Shown: positions 24,346 through 34,276, counted from the stretch's first letter. The stretch: DNA of 64,000 nt from JAGPCK01 sp041675505 (GCA_041675505.1 JBAYTR010000013.1:83871-147870), one strand, 5' to 3'. Numbers and translations: made by a program. The notes: a model not told the origin generated them from the sequence alone.

Positions 24346-26613
24346 TTACTTCGCTACACTTGCACGAATAATGTTCAATGCGCCACCGGCTTTGAACCAC
24401 TCGATTTGTTGTTCGTTGTACGTGTGATTTACCTGAATGGTTTCGCTTGAACCATCCTGATGGTTTAACACCAGCTCCAGTTGTTTACCGGGTGCAAAGG
24501 TGTTTAATCCGATGATGTCAATCGAATCGTCTTCCAGTATTTTGTTGTAGTCTTCTTTGTTGGCAAAAGTTAAAGCCAGCATACCTTGTTTCTTCAGGTT
24601 GGTTTCGTGAATACGGGCAAATGATTTTACCAGTACCGCACGAACACCCAAGTGACGAGGCTCCATAGCAGCGTGCTCACGTGATGAACCTTCACCGTAG
24701 TTCTCATCTCCTACCACCAATGAACCTATACCTTGCGCTTTGTACTGACGCTGTACCACCGGTACACCTTCGTATGCTCCGGTCAATTGGTTCTTTACAC
24801 TATCAGTTTTTTCATTGAAGGCGTTTACTGCACCTATCAATAAGTTGTTGGAAATATTATCTAAGTGACCGCGGTACTTGAGCCATTTACCTGCCATCGA
24901 AATATGGTCGGTAGTACATTTTCCTTTGGCTTTAATGAGCAGTTTCAATCCTTTAAGGTCAGTACCTTCCCAGGCTGCAAAAGGATCTAACAATTGCAAA
25001 CGATCTGAGGTAGGTGAAACAGCTACCTGCACCTGACTTCCGTCAGCAGCGGGAGCTACGAAACCTGCATCTTCCACGGCAAAACCTTGGGTGGGTAATT
25101 CGTCACCGTGCGGACCGTCTAATTTTACCTGCTCCCCTTTATCGTTAGTTAAAGTATCGGTTAACGGGTTAAACGTTAAATCTCCGGCAATGGCCATAGC
25201 GGTTACCAGTTCAGGTGAGGCTACAAAGGCAAAGGTGTTGGGGTTACCATCGGCACGTTTGGCAAAGTTGCGGTTAAACGAGTGGATGATGGTATTTTTT
25301 TCCTGCTTTTCGGCACCCATTCTGTCCCACATTCCAATACATGGTCCGCAGGCATTGGTAAATACTTTTGCGCCAATGGAGTTAAACACGTCTAGGAAAC
25401 CATCGCGTTTAATGGTGTAACGTATTTGCTCAGAACCCGGGTTAATGCAATATTCCGCTTTAGCGGTTAAGCCTTTTGCAGCTACCTGCTTAGCCAAACT
25501 TACGGCACGTGAAATATCCTCGTAGCTGGAGTTGGTACATGAACCGATAAGACCTACTGAAATTTTAGTGGGCCATCCGTTAGCCAAAGCAGCTTCTTTT
25601 AATTTAGAAATAGGCGTAGCCAAATCAGGAGTGAACGGACCGTTTACATGCGGCTCCAGTTCTGATAAATTAATTTCAATTACCTGATCGAAATATTGCT
25701 CAGGGTTGGCATAACACTCAGGGTCGGCTGTTAAGTGATGTCTGATACCGTCAGCCAGTTCAGCTACATCAGCTCTGCCGGTTGCTTTTAAATAGCGGGC
25801 CATGGAATCATCGTAACCAAAGGTGGAGGTAGTGGCACCTATTTCAGCACCCATGTTGCAAATGGTTCCTTTACCTGTGCAGCTCATGCTGGTAGCGCCT
25901 TCGCCAAAATATTCCACTACGGCATCGGTACCACCTTTTACAGTAAGTATACCGGCCACTTTTAAGATAACATCTTTAGGAGCGGTCCATCCGTTTAATT
26001 TACCGGTTAATTTAATCCCTATTAGTTTAGGCATCTTCAGTTCCCAAGGCAAGCCGGCCATTACATCACAGGCATCAGCTCCACCCACTCCAATGGCAAT
26101 CATACCCAAACCACCCGCGTTAACGGTGTGCGAATCGGTACCAATCATCATTCCACCGGGGAAGGCGTAATTTTCCAATACCACCTGGTGAATAATACCT
26201 GCACCGGGTTTCCAGAAACCTATACCGTATTTGTTCGATACTGAACCTAAGAAATCGAACACTTCTTTACTTTCTTTAGTGGCAAATTCCAAATCCTGCT
26301 CGGCACCGTTCTTAGCGGTAATCAGGTGATCACAATGCACGGTAGAAGGAACGGCTACTTTGGGACGACCCGACTGCATAAACTGCAACAACGCCATTTG
26401 TGCCGTAGCATCCTGCATCGCTACTCTATCCGGACCAAAGTCCACGTAACTCTTACCTCTTTCGAAACTTTTGGTTGCGTTGCCCTCTGTTAAGTGGCTG
26501 TACAAAATTTTCTCGGTTAGGGTCAGGGGTCTGCCTACTGCCTTGCGGGCTGCTGCTATACGTTCATCCATTCGGGCGTAAACAGCCTTAATCATTTCAA
26601 TATCAAATGCCAT
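24346..26613 (-). CDS. acnA: Aconitate hydratase
   Basis: Interconverts citrate and isocitrate in the TCA cycle through a [4Fe-4S] cluster. The 755-aa protein has cluster cysteines in GSCTNSSYED and in NACGPCIGMWDR, the swivelling C-terminal domain (GDENYGEGSSREHAAMEPRHLG) and family blocks such as IGTDSHTVNAGGLGMIAIGVGGADA. Length and motifs fit the mitochondrial-type aconitase found in Bacteroidota (the symbol is approximate). I use ATG 26613 (MAFDIEMIK) rather than an upstream start. Monocistronic, between its own promoter and terminator. Confidence 0.95.
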   Translation of the reverse strand: MAFDIEMIKAVYARMDERIAAARKAVGRPLTLTEKILYSHLTEGNATKSFERGKSYVDFGPDRVAMQDATAQMALLQFMQSGRPKVAVPSTVHCDHLITAKNGAEQDLEFATKESKEVFDFLGSVSNKYGIGFWKPGAGIIHQVVLENYAFPGGMMIGTDSHTVNAGGLGMIAIGVGGADACDVMAGLPWELKMPKLIGIKLTGKLNGWTAPKDVILKVAGILTVKGGTDAVVEYFGEGATSMSCTGKGTICNMGAEIGATTSTFGYDDSMARYLKATGRADVAELADGIRHHLTADPECYANPEQYFDQVIEINLSELEPHVNGPFTPDLATPISKLKEAALANGWPTKISVGLIGSCTNSSYEDISRAVSLAKQVAAKGLTAKAEYCINPGSEQIRYTIKRDGFLDVFNSIGAKVFTNACGPCIGMWDRMGAEKQEKNTIIHSFNRNFAKRADGNPNTFAFVASPELVTAMAIAGDLTFNPLTDTLTNDKGEQVKLDGPHGDELPTQGFAVEDAGFVAPAADGSQVQVAVSPTSDRLQLLDPFAAWEGTDLKGLKLLIKAKGKCTTDHISMAGKWLKYRGHLDNISNNLLIGAVNAFNEKTDSVKNQLTGAYEGVPVVQRQYKAQGIGSLVVGDENYGEGSSREHAAMEPRHLGVRAVLVKSFARIHETNLKKQGMLALTFANKEDYNKILEDDSIDIIGLNTFAPGKQLELVLNHQDGSSETIQVNHTYNEQQIEWFKAGGALNIIRASVAK

Positions 26614-26634
26614 AATTAAAAGAATTTTCGGGTG

Positions 26635-26642
26635 CAAAGGTA
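26635..26642 (-). promoter_or_regulatory. -7 box (TACCTTTG) for aconitase
   Basis: Exact TAnnTTTG match ending 21 bases before the chosen ATG at 26613. Confidence 0.45.
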
Positions 26643-26731
26643 GATAAAATACAGGCCAAAAACACCGAATTTTTCAAAGATTTCCAGCACACGAAAACCT
26701 GCTTCGGGCGCTGAATTGCAGCAGATTCACT

Positions 26732-26739
26732 TATTTTTG
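26732..26739 (+). promoter_or_regulatory. -7 box (TATTTTTG) for the M48 protease gene
   Basis: Matches TAnnTTTG and ends 13 bases before the ATG at 26753. Confidence 0.35.
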
Positions 26740-26752
26740 CAGCGGATTTTTT

Positions 26753-27835
26753 ATGATGAATTACTCGGCCACCTATTCCAACGGACAAGATGCGGGACGA
26801 TTCCCCTGCAAGGTGCAGTTCCTTCGTTCAGGCATCAGTATCAGCTACACTTCGGCTGAAGGAGAACTGAAAAATGCACTGTGGGAACCGCAGTTGTTGC
26901 ACCCCAACCTGAACTCAGAAGGTACAAAACACCAACTCACATACGGCAACTTCCCTTACCAAACTCTTCAGGTAACGGACGAAGGATTTCCCGCAGCCTT
27001 GCAACAGTTGTACCCTGAACTGCAACTGAAGCCCAACCGGCAGTTTGCGATTATGGCGGTTAACTATCCGCTTTTGCTGGTCGCACTTGCGTTACTTGTG
27101 GGTCTGGTGGCTTTGGTGTGGTGGATACTGTTGCCTTATGCCGGCAAAAAAGTAGTGGAGGCCATTCCGGTGGAGTATGAAATTGAATTGGGAGAAACCA
27201 TGTATGTCTCCGCCATTAAGGAATATGAAGTGAATGTGGAAGCCGGAAAAGCCCTTACCACCTTTATTCACCATTTTGTTGATACCTCTGTTTATCCTGT
27301 TAAAGTTGATGTAGTAAAACAAAACGAACTCAATGCTTTTGCTATGCCGGGCGGACACATCATTGTGTACGATTCCATCTTGCGCAGTATGGAAAGTTAT
27401 GAAGAGTTGGCGGGTTTACTGGCACATGAATACTCGCACGTAGCCTTGCGACATAGCACACGAAACATCGTGAGCCAACTGTCTGTCACGGTTTTGCTCT
27501 CGGTAATTTTTGGCGGAAACGATGCGTTGGGTGATTTTGTGTTACACAATGCGGCTCAGTTAAAACAACTGCACTATAGCAGAACACTGGAAGAAGAGGC
27601 CGATACACACGGTTTTGCTTTGCTGCGGGAAAAGCACATTTCGCCTGAAGGTATGATTACCTTGTTTGAAAAATTTAAGAAAATTGAACATCAGGCCCCT
27701 GAATTTTTCAGCACACACCCGTTGCCCGATACACGCATTACGCACATGAAAGAACAATTGCAAAAAAACAAAACTACCTATAAACAACAGCCCCACTTAC
27801 AGGAACTGTTTATGCAAATTAAAAAGAGCTTATGA
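26753..27835 (+). CDS. M48-family membrane metalloprotease
   Basis: A 360-aa zinc protease. A non-catalytic N-terminal domain (~1-100) is followed by one transmembrane segment (VNYPLLLVALALLVGLVALV, ~103-125), then the M48 catalytic domain: HEYSH at residue 225 (HExxH), and the glutamate zinc ligand in EEEADTHGF (~280). AFAMPGGHIIVYD just before the active site is the classic M48C signature. It likely acts in the periplasm on misfolded or envelope proteins, as BepA/LoiP relatives do. It overlaps the next gene by 4 bases (ATGA). Confidence 0.85.
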   Translation: MMNYSATYSNGQDAGRFPCKVQFLRSGISISYTSAEGELKNALWEPQLLHPNLNSEGTKHQLTYGNFPYQTLQVTDEGFPAALQQLYPELQLKPNRQFAIMAVNYPLLLVALALLVGLVALVWWILLPYAGKKVVEAIPVEYEIELGETMYVSAIKEYEVNVEAGKALTTFIHHFVDTSVYPVKVDVVKQNELNAFAMPGGHIIVYDSILRSMESYEELAGLLAHEYSHVALRHSTRNIVSQLSVTVLLSVIFGGNDALGDFVLHNAAQLKQLHYSRTLEEEADTHGFALLREKHISPEGMITLFEKFKKIEHQAPEFFSTHPLPDTRITHMKEQLQKNKTTYKQQPHLQELFMQIKKSL

Positions 27836-28176
27836 ACGAAGAACTGGAAGAGTCGCTAAAATTGCTGCAAACTGAATTGCAGAAAGAAAATATCTCTACC
27901 GATATTGAACTCAAAGAACACATTACACACGAGCAATTGCGCGACTGGCTCTCAGCAAAAATAGCCGACTTAATGCAGCATGATTTTCACCGTCTGCTGG
28001 CCATATTGTACCGCATTGATGTGCACGAGAATAATGTTAAACGAGTGTTTGATGAATATACCCCACACGAAATTCCTAGTATGATTGCCGAGTTAATGAT
28101 ACAACGCCAACTGCAAAAAGCACGTACCCGCATTGCCTACCGCAAAAAACATGGCGGGGAATGGAAAGCGGAATGA
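27832..28176 (+). CDS. Hypothetical small protein coupled to the M48 protease
   Basis: A 114-aa, charged, helical protein; ATGA overlap with the M48 gene implies translational coupling. Sequence blocks such as WLSAKIADLMQHDFHRLLAI and LYRIDVHENNVKRVF recur in Bacteroidota proteins in this position, but I cannot name a function. It lacks a signal peptide and membrane segment, so it is probably cytosolic. Confidence 0.65.
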   Translation: MNEELEESLKLLQTELQKENISTDIELKEHITHEQLRDWLSAKIADLMQHDFHRLLAILYRIDVHENNVKRVFDEYTPHEIPSMIAELMIQRQLQKARTRIAYRKKHGGEWKAE

Positions 28177-28508
28177 GAGAGGGGAATGGCGTTACAGGAA
28201 GTTGATTGCTCTGGCGGGTGTAGCATCCGACAGAACGAAAGTCATCAAATACTTTATTTTATGTAACATATTTTATACATTCGTATTGCAAACTCAAATA
28301 AACAGCTTTGTAAAGCGTTAGTTTCTGTGTATAAGAAATGACCTATCATTTGAGTATAGAAAACTAAAAATATTGACGCAAAATAAAGACACTGCGCATA
28401 CATTTAGTATCTATGCTTGGGTATAGCCTTACCATTACTCGCACTACTATACCACGCTTTTTAAAATAACTATAAGGTCAGGCTTGGTATAGAGTCGGTG
28501 AAATATTT
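28177..28508. other. AT-rich intergenic stretch with inverted repeat
   Basis: About 330 bases without a convincing gene. The only structure I see is an 11-base near-perfect inverted repeat (CTATACCACGC at 28447-28457 and GCTTGGTATAG at 28482-28492) right before the next gene, and a related GCTTGGGTATAG further left. Confidence 0.5.
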
Positions 28509-29258
28509 ATGAAAAAGCTACTTTTATATGTTGGTCTTCTCGCAATGTCTACTATTTCCTCATTTGCTCAAATTGGTTGGACACCTCAAGAAATCACAAG
28601 ACATTATAGAAACTCTAAGTTCAACAAGTATATGGAACATGGGGGTGGATTTAAGGGATACTGGACAATCGAGCACCAGAAGGGTGACTACTTAATACGT
28701 TATCGATTCAATAAAGACGGGATATGCGAAGTTGTTGAAATACACTGCCTAAGCCAAACTTCAGCTAATGAGATATTTAAACTACTAGATAAAGATTATT
28801 ATTGTGTATTTGAAAGCGATAAAACAATTGAACAAAAAGCATCTGAATGGCAAAAAAACACTACACATGGTGCTAAGATTGCATTTTTATGTTTACCTGA
28901 TTCTTTCACCTTTTTGCATTGGGTAAGAAATGAAGATGAAACATTTAGATACAATAAGTATGAGATTCCTGATGTTTTCGAAGAGTGGTTAGATGATAGC
29001 ATAACAGATCCTCGAGAATCTGGACTGTCGGTACCTTTTTACGAACCATCCCACAAGCCAATCGAAATACCGATAGAGGGTCTCCCAGCTCAAAAGAGCG
29101 AAACCAAGCAAGAAAAATCTATCAACTATATACAACCTGAGAATGTAATACTAGAGGATTCAAATTCCATTGAATTCAATAATACAGAGATACTAATAAT
29201 TTCTATAGTATTACTTGCGACTGTTGGCCTAATATTGACATTTAAAAAGCAGCCGTAA
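28509..29258 (+). CDS. Hypothetical exported protein with C-terminal anchor
   Basis: A 249-aa protein with signal peptide (MKKLLLYVGLLAMSTISSFAQ) and a C-terminal hydrophobic segment (EILIISIVLLATVGLILTF) followed by KKQP, so the soluble part (~25-220) faces the periplasm or surface. The middle part (YWTIEHQKGDYLIRYRF and the ELTKLLDKDYY-like region) is not recognised. AT-rich and isolated; probably accessory. Confidence 0.6.
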   Translation: MKKLLLYVGLLAMSTISSFAQIGWTPQEITRHYRNSKFNKYMEHGGGFKGYWTIEHQKGDYLIRYRFNKDGICEVVEIHCLSQTSANEIFKLLDKDYYCVFESDKTIEQKASEWQKNTTHGAKIAFLCLPDSFTFLHWVRNEDETFRYNKYEIPDVFEEWLDDSITDPRESGLSVPFYEPSHKPIEIPIEGLPAQKSETKQEKSINYIQPENVILEDSNSIEFNNTEILIISIVLLATVGLILTFKKQP

Positions 29259-29339
29259 ATACACTTCTGCATTGTTTTGATGTCCAACAAAACATATAGC
29301 TTTATAAACACCTCTAGTACGAATAGCAGATACACTTTT

Positions 29340-29363
29340 AAGGTTGGCAAGGATACCAACCTT
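29340..29363. terminator. Hairpin between the anchored protein and the GxxExxY gene
   Basis: An 8-bp perfect stem (AAGGTTGG/CCAACCTT) with an 8-base loop. It lacks a T-run, so it could be part of the repeat structure around the GxxExxY gene rather than a terminator. Confidence 0.4.
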
Positions 29364-29374
29364 GACTAAATTGT

Positions 29375-29901
29375 CAGAACCGCAGATGTGCGGGATTAAA
29401 TGATATTTATGATTTAATCCCTTGTTCTAATTTCTTTTGTAACGTTAATCTTTTGAAGTCAAGCTTAGTATTACCAAAGTTTATCAAGAGTCCGATTTCC
29501 ATCTTATAGGCTTCTAAATAGTTTAGTGCCTGAGCCAAATGTACCTTCTCCAGCGCACTTAGTGCTTTAAGTTCTACCATTATTTTGCCTTCTACAAAAA
29601 AATCAACTCTTCTTCTACCGATTTCTTCGTTTTCATAAAATATCGGCATCTCCATTTCACGCACAAAGGACAACCCTTGTTTACTCATTTCAATAGCTAA
29701 CGCACGCTGATAAATGACCTCTTGAAAACCATTACCTAATGTGTTGTGCACTTTCATGGCACTACCAATTATCTTTTGAGTAATTTCAGAATGTTTGTAT
29801 TCTTCCTTTATCATGGCTTATCTTATACTTACCAATATTCAAAACTTACAATACAATCTATCACTAACATCATTCCATCAAATCCATCTGCGGTCCAGAC
29901 T
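29375..29901. mobile_element. Putative repeat-bounded GxxExxY unit
   Basis: The GxxExxY gene lies between inverted repeats: ACCGCAGATGTGCGGGATTA on the left (from ~29379) and, on the other strand, ACCGCAGATGGATTTGATGG on the right (~29876-29896). An additional inverted repeat (GGGATTAAAT/ATTTAATCCC) overlaps the 3' end of the gene. The bounded unit is ~520 bp, AT-rich, and sits between unrelated genes. I suggest a non-autonomous mobile unit; mobility has not been shown. Confidence 0.45.
29407..29814 (-). CDS. GxxExxY protein (PD-(D/E)xK nuclease-like)
   Basis: A 135-aa protein of the GxxExxY family: GFQEVIYQRAL holds the name-giving motif, and RRRVDFFVEGKIMVELKAL gives the D...E.K catalytic core of the PD-(D/E)xK superfamily; a C-terminal LINFGNTKLDFKRL completes the family. 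Members are abundant and often patchily distributed in Bacteroidota, with function unknown. Residues needed for nuclease activity (D, E, K) are all present. It is flanked by inverted repeats. Confidence 0.85.
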   Translation of the reverse strand: MIKEEYKHSEITQKIIGSAMKVHNTLGNGFQEVIYQRALAIEMSKQGLSFVREMEMPIFYENEEIGRRRVDFFVEGKIMVELKALSALEKVHLAQALNYLEAYKMEIGLLINFGNTKLDFKRLTLQKKLEQGIKS

Positions 29902-29909
29902 TTTTAGGG

Positions 29910-31211
29910 TCAATTTCCTTTCACCAGATTGCCGCTCAAGCGCAACAACTGCACTTCTGATTGTTTGATTTGCAGGATTACCTCAATCATCCTGTTCTCG
30001 GAATTGAGCAGATTTTGCTGGGCATTTTTAACTTCCAGTAAATTGGCGGTTCCTATTCTGAACTTGTCCATAGCTACCTCCATAGCCAACTTGGCGGTTA
30101 CTACATTTTCGCGTTGCAGGGCGAGTAGTTCTTTGTTGCGGGAGTATTGCACATACACCGTATTAAGTTGTGCCTGTACTTCCAACTGTTGTTTCTGATT
30201 AAGTAACTCAGCCGAGCGCAGATTGAGTTTAGCATTCTGGTATTGCCGTTTCATGTTAAAACCGGCAAACAGCGGCACACTGGCATTCAGCCCGAAGTTG
30301 AGTCCGTTGTTTTGATTTAGTAACAAAAAACCAGCGGTGGTTTTGCTGCGGTTATACGTGTAGCCTGAGTTAAAGTTTAGTGAAGGCATTTGTTGTGCAC
30401 GTACCAATCTCAAATCTTGCAAGGCCACACTGCGTTGCAGGTCGGTGAGTTTAAGAACACTGTTTTTGATTTGCGCATCTTTAAACAGGTTATCGTAACT
30501 GAGTGTGGAATCCACCTCCAATGAATCGGCCACTTTAAAAGTTGTTCTTACCTCACGGGCCAACAACTGGTTCAGTTGTATCTTCGAAGTTTCGAGTGCC
30601 TGCTGCAATTGAATCAATAAAGTTTTATCGTTGTTGCGGTCTACTTTTGATTGCAGGTAATCCAGCTTGGAACCTGTACCTACTTCGTACCGGTTGCCTG
30701 CCAAACGCACCCGTTCATCCGAAAGTTTTAAGTTTTGTTCATTCACTTTTACCACGTATTGCTGGCGCACTAAATTGTAATAAGCAGTGAGCACTTCCTG
30801 CAGAGTTTGTTCCACCTGAATGCGGTAAGCTTGTTCACCTGCGGCATTCAATTGATTTAAACGGGTGCGGTTAATAAACATGCCCATACCGTCAAACAAA
30901 GTCCAGCTGAGTTGTACACCGGCATTGGCCGTATTGGTTATAACACCGTTGCGTTCCGTATTTCGGCCGTCAGCTAGTGTTTGGTTAAGTGCAGTATTGC
31001 TGCCTCCCAGAGCACCGTTGGCATTCACTTGCGGCAACATACCTGCATTGCCCAAGCTGTTATTATTAGCCGCTACATCTGCTGAGTTGCGCGCCAGTTG
31101 AATATCAAAATTATTTTGAAGGGCTAATTTTATTGCTTCCTCAGCCGTGAGTATCTGCGCAAAAGATGAAGTAAGTTTCAGTATTAAAATGAGCAGAAGT
31201 AATTTTTTCAT
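29910..31211 (-). CDS. TolC-family outer-membrane efflux protein
   Basis: A 433-aa outer-membrane channel with signal peptide (MKKLLLLILILKLTSSFAQ). Two tandem helical-hairpin repeats typical of TolC/OEP are visible: AIKLALQNNFDIQLARNSA at the start and SLNFNSGYTYNRS with a long coiled coil in the second half. It closes the efflux operon and overlaps the RND permease gene by 4 bases. It would form the exit duct for the pump. Confidence 0.9.
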   Translation of the reverse strand: MKKLLLLILILKLTSSFAQILTAEEAIKLALQNNFDIQLARNSADVAANNNSLGNAGMLPQVNANGALGGSNTALNQTLADGRNTERNGVITNTANAGVQLSWTLFDGMGMFINRTRLNQLNAAGEQAYRIQVEQTLQEVLTAYYNLVRQQYVVKVNEQNLKLSDERVRLAGNRYEVGTGSKLDYLQSKVDRNNDKTLLIQLQQALETSKIQLNQLLAREVRTTFKVADSLEVDSTLSYDNLFKDAQIKNSVLKLTDLQRSVALQDLRLVRAQQMPSLNFNSGYTYNRSKTTAGFLLLNQNNGLNFGLNASVPLFAGFNMKRQYQNAKLNLRSAELLNQKQQLEVQAQLNTVYVQYSRNKELLALQRENVVTAKLAMEVAMDKFRIGTANLLEVKNAQQNLLNSENRMIEVILQIKQSEVQLLRLSGNLVKGN

Positions 31212-34200
31212 TCCTGTGCTCCTTTCTTTTTTCTGCGCGACAAATAAGAATAAACAGCCGGCACCACATACAAGGTTAAGAAGGTAGAGAAAAGTAATCC
31301 GCCTACAATGGCAATACCCATGGGCATACGGCTGCTGGCTGCTGCACCAAGTGCTAATGCTATGGGCAGGGCACCTAACGAAGTAGCCAAGCTGGTCATC
31401 AATATCGGACGCAAACGTGAAACTGCTGCCGCTGTGGCTGCCTCAGTAGCAGTAAAACCTTCTGCACGTTTGTGGTTGGCAAACTCCACAATCAGAATTC
31501 CGTTTTTGGTTACCAGGCCTATGAGCATGATGATACCAATTTGCGAAAAGATGTTGATGGTTTGATCAAAGTACCACAAAGCCAATAAGGCACCGGCAAA
31601 AGCCAGCGGCACGGTAATCATAATAATGAACGGATCAATGAAACTTTCAAACTGTGCTGCAAGTACCAAATAAATTAAAACGAGTGCGAGAAGAAATGCG
31701 AAGGTGGTATTGGAAGAACTCTCGGCAAAATCTCTGGAAGGACCGGAAAGTTCTGTACTGAACGAATCGTCTAACACTTTATCGGCAATTTCCTGCATGG
31801 CCTTTACCCCGTCACCAATGGTTTTGCCCGGAGCTAAACCTGCTGAAACGGTAGCCGATTTATACCTGTTGTAATGATACAACTGTGGCGGACTGGTTTG
31901 TTCAGCCACCTGCACCACGTTATCTAATTGTATAAGATTACCTTTCGTATTGCGCACATACATGGAGGTTAAATCCATAGGCTCATCGCGGTTGGCTCTG
32001 TCCATTTGCCCGATAACCTGGTACTGCTTACCCTTCATGTTAAAATAATTATAACGCACCCCGCTATAGGCTAGTTGCAGTGTTTGTGCAATATCCATCA
32101 CTGAAACATCCAGAGCTTTTGCTTTATCGCGGTCAATGGTAATGACCAATTCAGGTTTATTAAATTTAAGGTTGGCATCATTGCCCTGAAACACGGGATG
32201 TTTAGCTACCGCTTCCATAAACTGAGGCAGGTATTCGCGCAGTTTTTCAAAATCCTGATTTTGCAGAATAAATTGTACCGGCAAACCAATGCGCGGACCA
32301 CCGCCTGCACTGATGGTTTGATCCTGTATCACAAATCCTTTTCCTTCCTGCATGCGCCCCACAGCTTTTTGCAACTGTTGTGCAATCTCATTTTGCGAGC
32401 GATTACGTTCAGCAGGGTCAACCAACACCACCCGCATAAAGCCCGTATTTACGGCACCACTACCGGTAAATCCGGGAGCAGTTACGGTAAGAATAATCGT
32501 TTTCTCCGGAATGGAATCAAGGGCATACCTTGTCATCTTGTTCATGTAGTGATCCATGTACTCGTATGACACCCCTTCAGGTGCTGAAGCCGTTACACGC
32601 ATTACACTGCGGTCGTCCAAAGGAGACAATTCTGATTTAATTACACTGAACAAAACTCCTATCAAAACAAAAGCAACAATTACGATAACAACGGCCTGCC
32701 AGCGTTTAGCCAGAAAACGTTTTAAAGATTTTTCGTACGTATCATTTAGCTTTTGAAAGAATGGTTCTGTCATTTCATAAAACCTGCTGTGCTTTTGCTC
32801 TTTGCGCGTCATGAGCACATTGAGCATAGGAGTGAGTGTAAGCGAAACAAAAGCTGAAATAAGCACAGCACCTGCCAGTACTACACCAAATTCACGAAAC
32901 AGCCTGCCCACAAAACCTTCTAAAAATATAATGGGAAGAAATACAATAGCGAGGGTAATGGAAGTGGACACAACTGCAAAGAAAATTTCATTACTGCCTT
33001 TGATAGCTGCTTCCCTAGGAGAGAGTCCTTCTTCAATTTTCTTAAAAATATTTTCTGTGACCACAATACCGTCATCCACAACCAAACCGGTAGCCAGCAC
33101 AATGGCCAGCATAGTGAGAATATTGATGGAGAATCCCGCCAGGTACATAATAAAAAACGCACCGATAAGCGACACCGGAATATCAATCAACGGACGGAAA
33201 GCAATGAGCCAATCTCGGAAGAAGAGGTAAATAATAAGCACCACCAGTAAAAAGGCAATGAGCAAAGTTTCCTGCACTTCTGTAATGGAGCTGCGTATAA
33301 ACTTCGTATTATCCAGTGCTAAGTCTACCTGCAAATCTTTGGGCTGATCTTTTTTGATTTGCTCCATGCGTTTGTAGAACTCATCGGCAATATCAATGTA
33401 GTTGGCTCCGGGCTGAGGCACCACCCCTAAACCAATCATAGGAGTGCCGTTGCCTTTCAGCATGGTCTCTTCATTTTCTGCACCTAAAGCAGCATACCCG
33501 ATATCACGCAAACGAATAGTTTTATTTCCGTCACTGCGAATGATGAGGTTGTTGAATTCCTCTTCGGTAGAAAATTTCCCTAAGGTGCGTACGGTAAGTT
33601 CTGTCGTGTTGCCTACAATTTTTCCTCCGGGCAATTCTACATTCTCTCTGTCTAAGGCTGATTTAATATCGAGCGGAGTTAACCGTAAAGCAGCCAGTCG
33701 CGCAGGATCCATCCATATGCGCATGGCATAACGTTTTTGTCCCCACACCTGTATGGTACTCACACCCGGAATGGTTTGCAGTTTTTCAATGAGCACATTT
33801 TCTGCATAGTCATTTAATTGCAGCTGGTTGCGCGTATCGCTGCGCACCGTCATGGCAATAATGGCATCTGAATTCGCATCGGCTTTAGCCACCACCGGAG
33901 GTGCATCAATATCCTGCGGCAACTGACGAACGGCTTGTGATACTTTATCGCGCACATCGTTGGCAGCTTCTTCCAGATTAGCATCCAGATTAAACTCTAC
34001 CGTAATTTGTGAAGAGCCCAGGTTACTGGCGGATGAAATGGAACGTATACCGGCAATTCCGTTAATGGCTTTTTCTAAAGGCTCGGTAATTTGTGATTCT
34101 ATAATTTCAGCACTGGCACCGGTGTAGGCAGTGCGCACATTAATCACCGGTGGATCAATGGAAGGGTATTCGCGTACACCCAGATAAGAGTAGCCGATAA

Positions 34201-34276
34201 TACCAAACAGTACAATGAGTATAGAAAATACACTCGCTAAAACCGGGCGGTTAATGCTGGTAGTACTGATGCTCAT
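31208..34276 (-). CDS. RND multidrug efflux permease (AcrB/MexB-like)
   Basis: A 1022-aa inner-membrane proton/drug antiporter with 12 transmembrane segments and two large periplasmic loops. Visible signatures: N-terminal INRPVLASVFSI, GVREYPSIDPPVI, the charged pair in TM4 (ATGLVVDDGIVVTENIF), and the repeated GLVTKNGILIVEFAN block in TM10. The length and the HAE1-like motifs fit broad-specificity hydrophobic-compound exporters. It overlaps both the adaptor gene upstream and the TolC gene downstream by 4 bases. Confidence 0.95.
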   Translation of the reverse strand: MSISTTSINRPVLASVFSILIVLFGIIGYSYLGVREYPSIDPPVINVRTAYTGASAEIIESQITEPLEKAINGIAGIRSISSASNLGSSQITVEFNLDANLEEAANDVRDKVSQAVRQLPQDIDAPPVVAKADANSDAIIAMTVRSDTRNQLQLNDYAENVLIEKLQTIPGVSTIQVWGQKRYAMRIWMDPARLAALRLTPLDIKSALDRENVELPGGKIVGNTTELTVRTLGKFSTEEEFNNLIIRSDGNKTIRLRDIGYAALGAENEETMLKGNGTPMIGLGVVPQPGANYIDIADEFYKRMEQIKKDQPKDLQVDLALDNTKFIRSSITEVQETLLIAFLLVVLIIYLFFRDWLIAFRPLIDIPVSLIGAFFIMYLAGFSINILTMLAIVLATGLVVDDGIVVTENIFKKIEEGLSPREAAIKGSNEIFFAVVSTSITLAIVFLPIIFLEGFVGRLFREFGVVLAGAVLISAFVSLTLTPMLNVLMTRKEQKHSRFYEMTEPFFQKLNDTYEKSLKRFLAKRWQAVVIVIVAFVLIGVLFSVIKSELSPLDDRSVMRVTASAPEGVSYEYMDHYMNKMTRYALDSIPEKTIILTVTAPGFTGSGAVNTGFMRVVLVDPAERNRSQNEIAQQLQKAVGRMQEGKGFVIQDQTISAGGGPRIGLPVQFILQNQDFEKLREYLPQFMEAVAKHPVFQGNDANLKFNKPELVITIDRDKAKALDVSVMDIAQTLQLAYSGVRYNYFNMKGKQYQVIGQMDRANRDEPMDLTSMYVRNTKGNLIQLDNVVQVAEQTSPPQLYHYNRYKSATVSAGLAPGKTIGDGVKAMQEIADKVLDDSFSTELSGPSRDFAESSSNTTFAFLLALVLIYLVLAAQFESFIDPFIIMITVPLAFAGALLALWYFDQTINIFSQIGIIMLIGLVTKNGILIVEFANHKRAEGFTATEAATAAAVSRLRPILMTSLATSLGALPIALALGAAASSRMPMGIAIVGGLLFSTFLTLYVVPAVYSYLSRRKKKGAQE

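Noticed and set aside
28133..28321. Short plus-strand frame after the M48 partner gene
   Set aside because: It overlaps the end of the 114-aa gene out of frame and has no motif or coding-like pattern.
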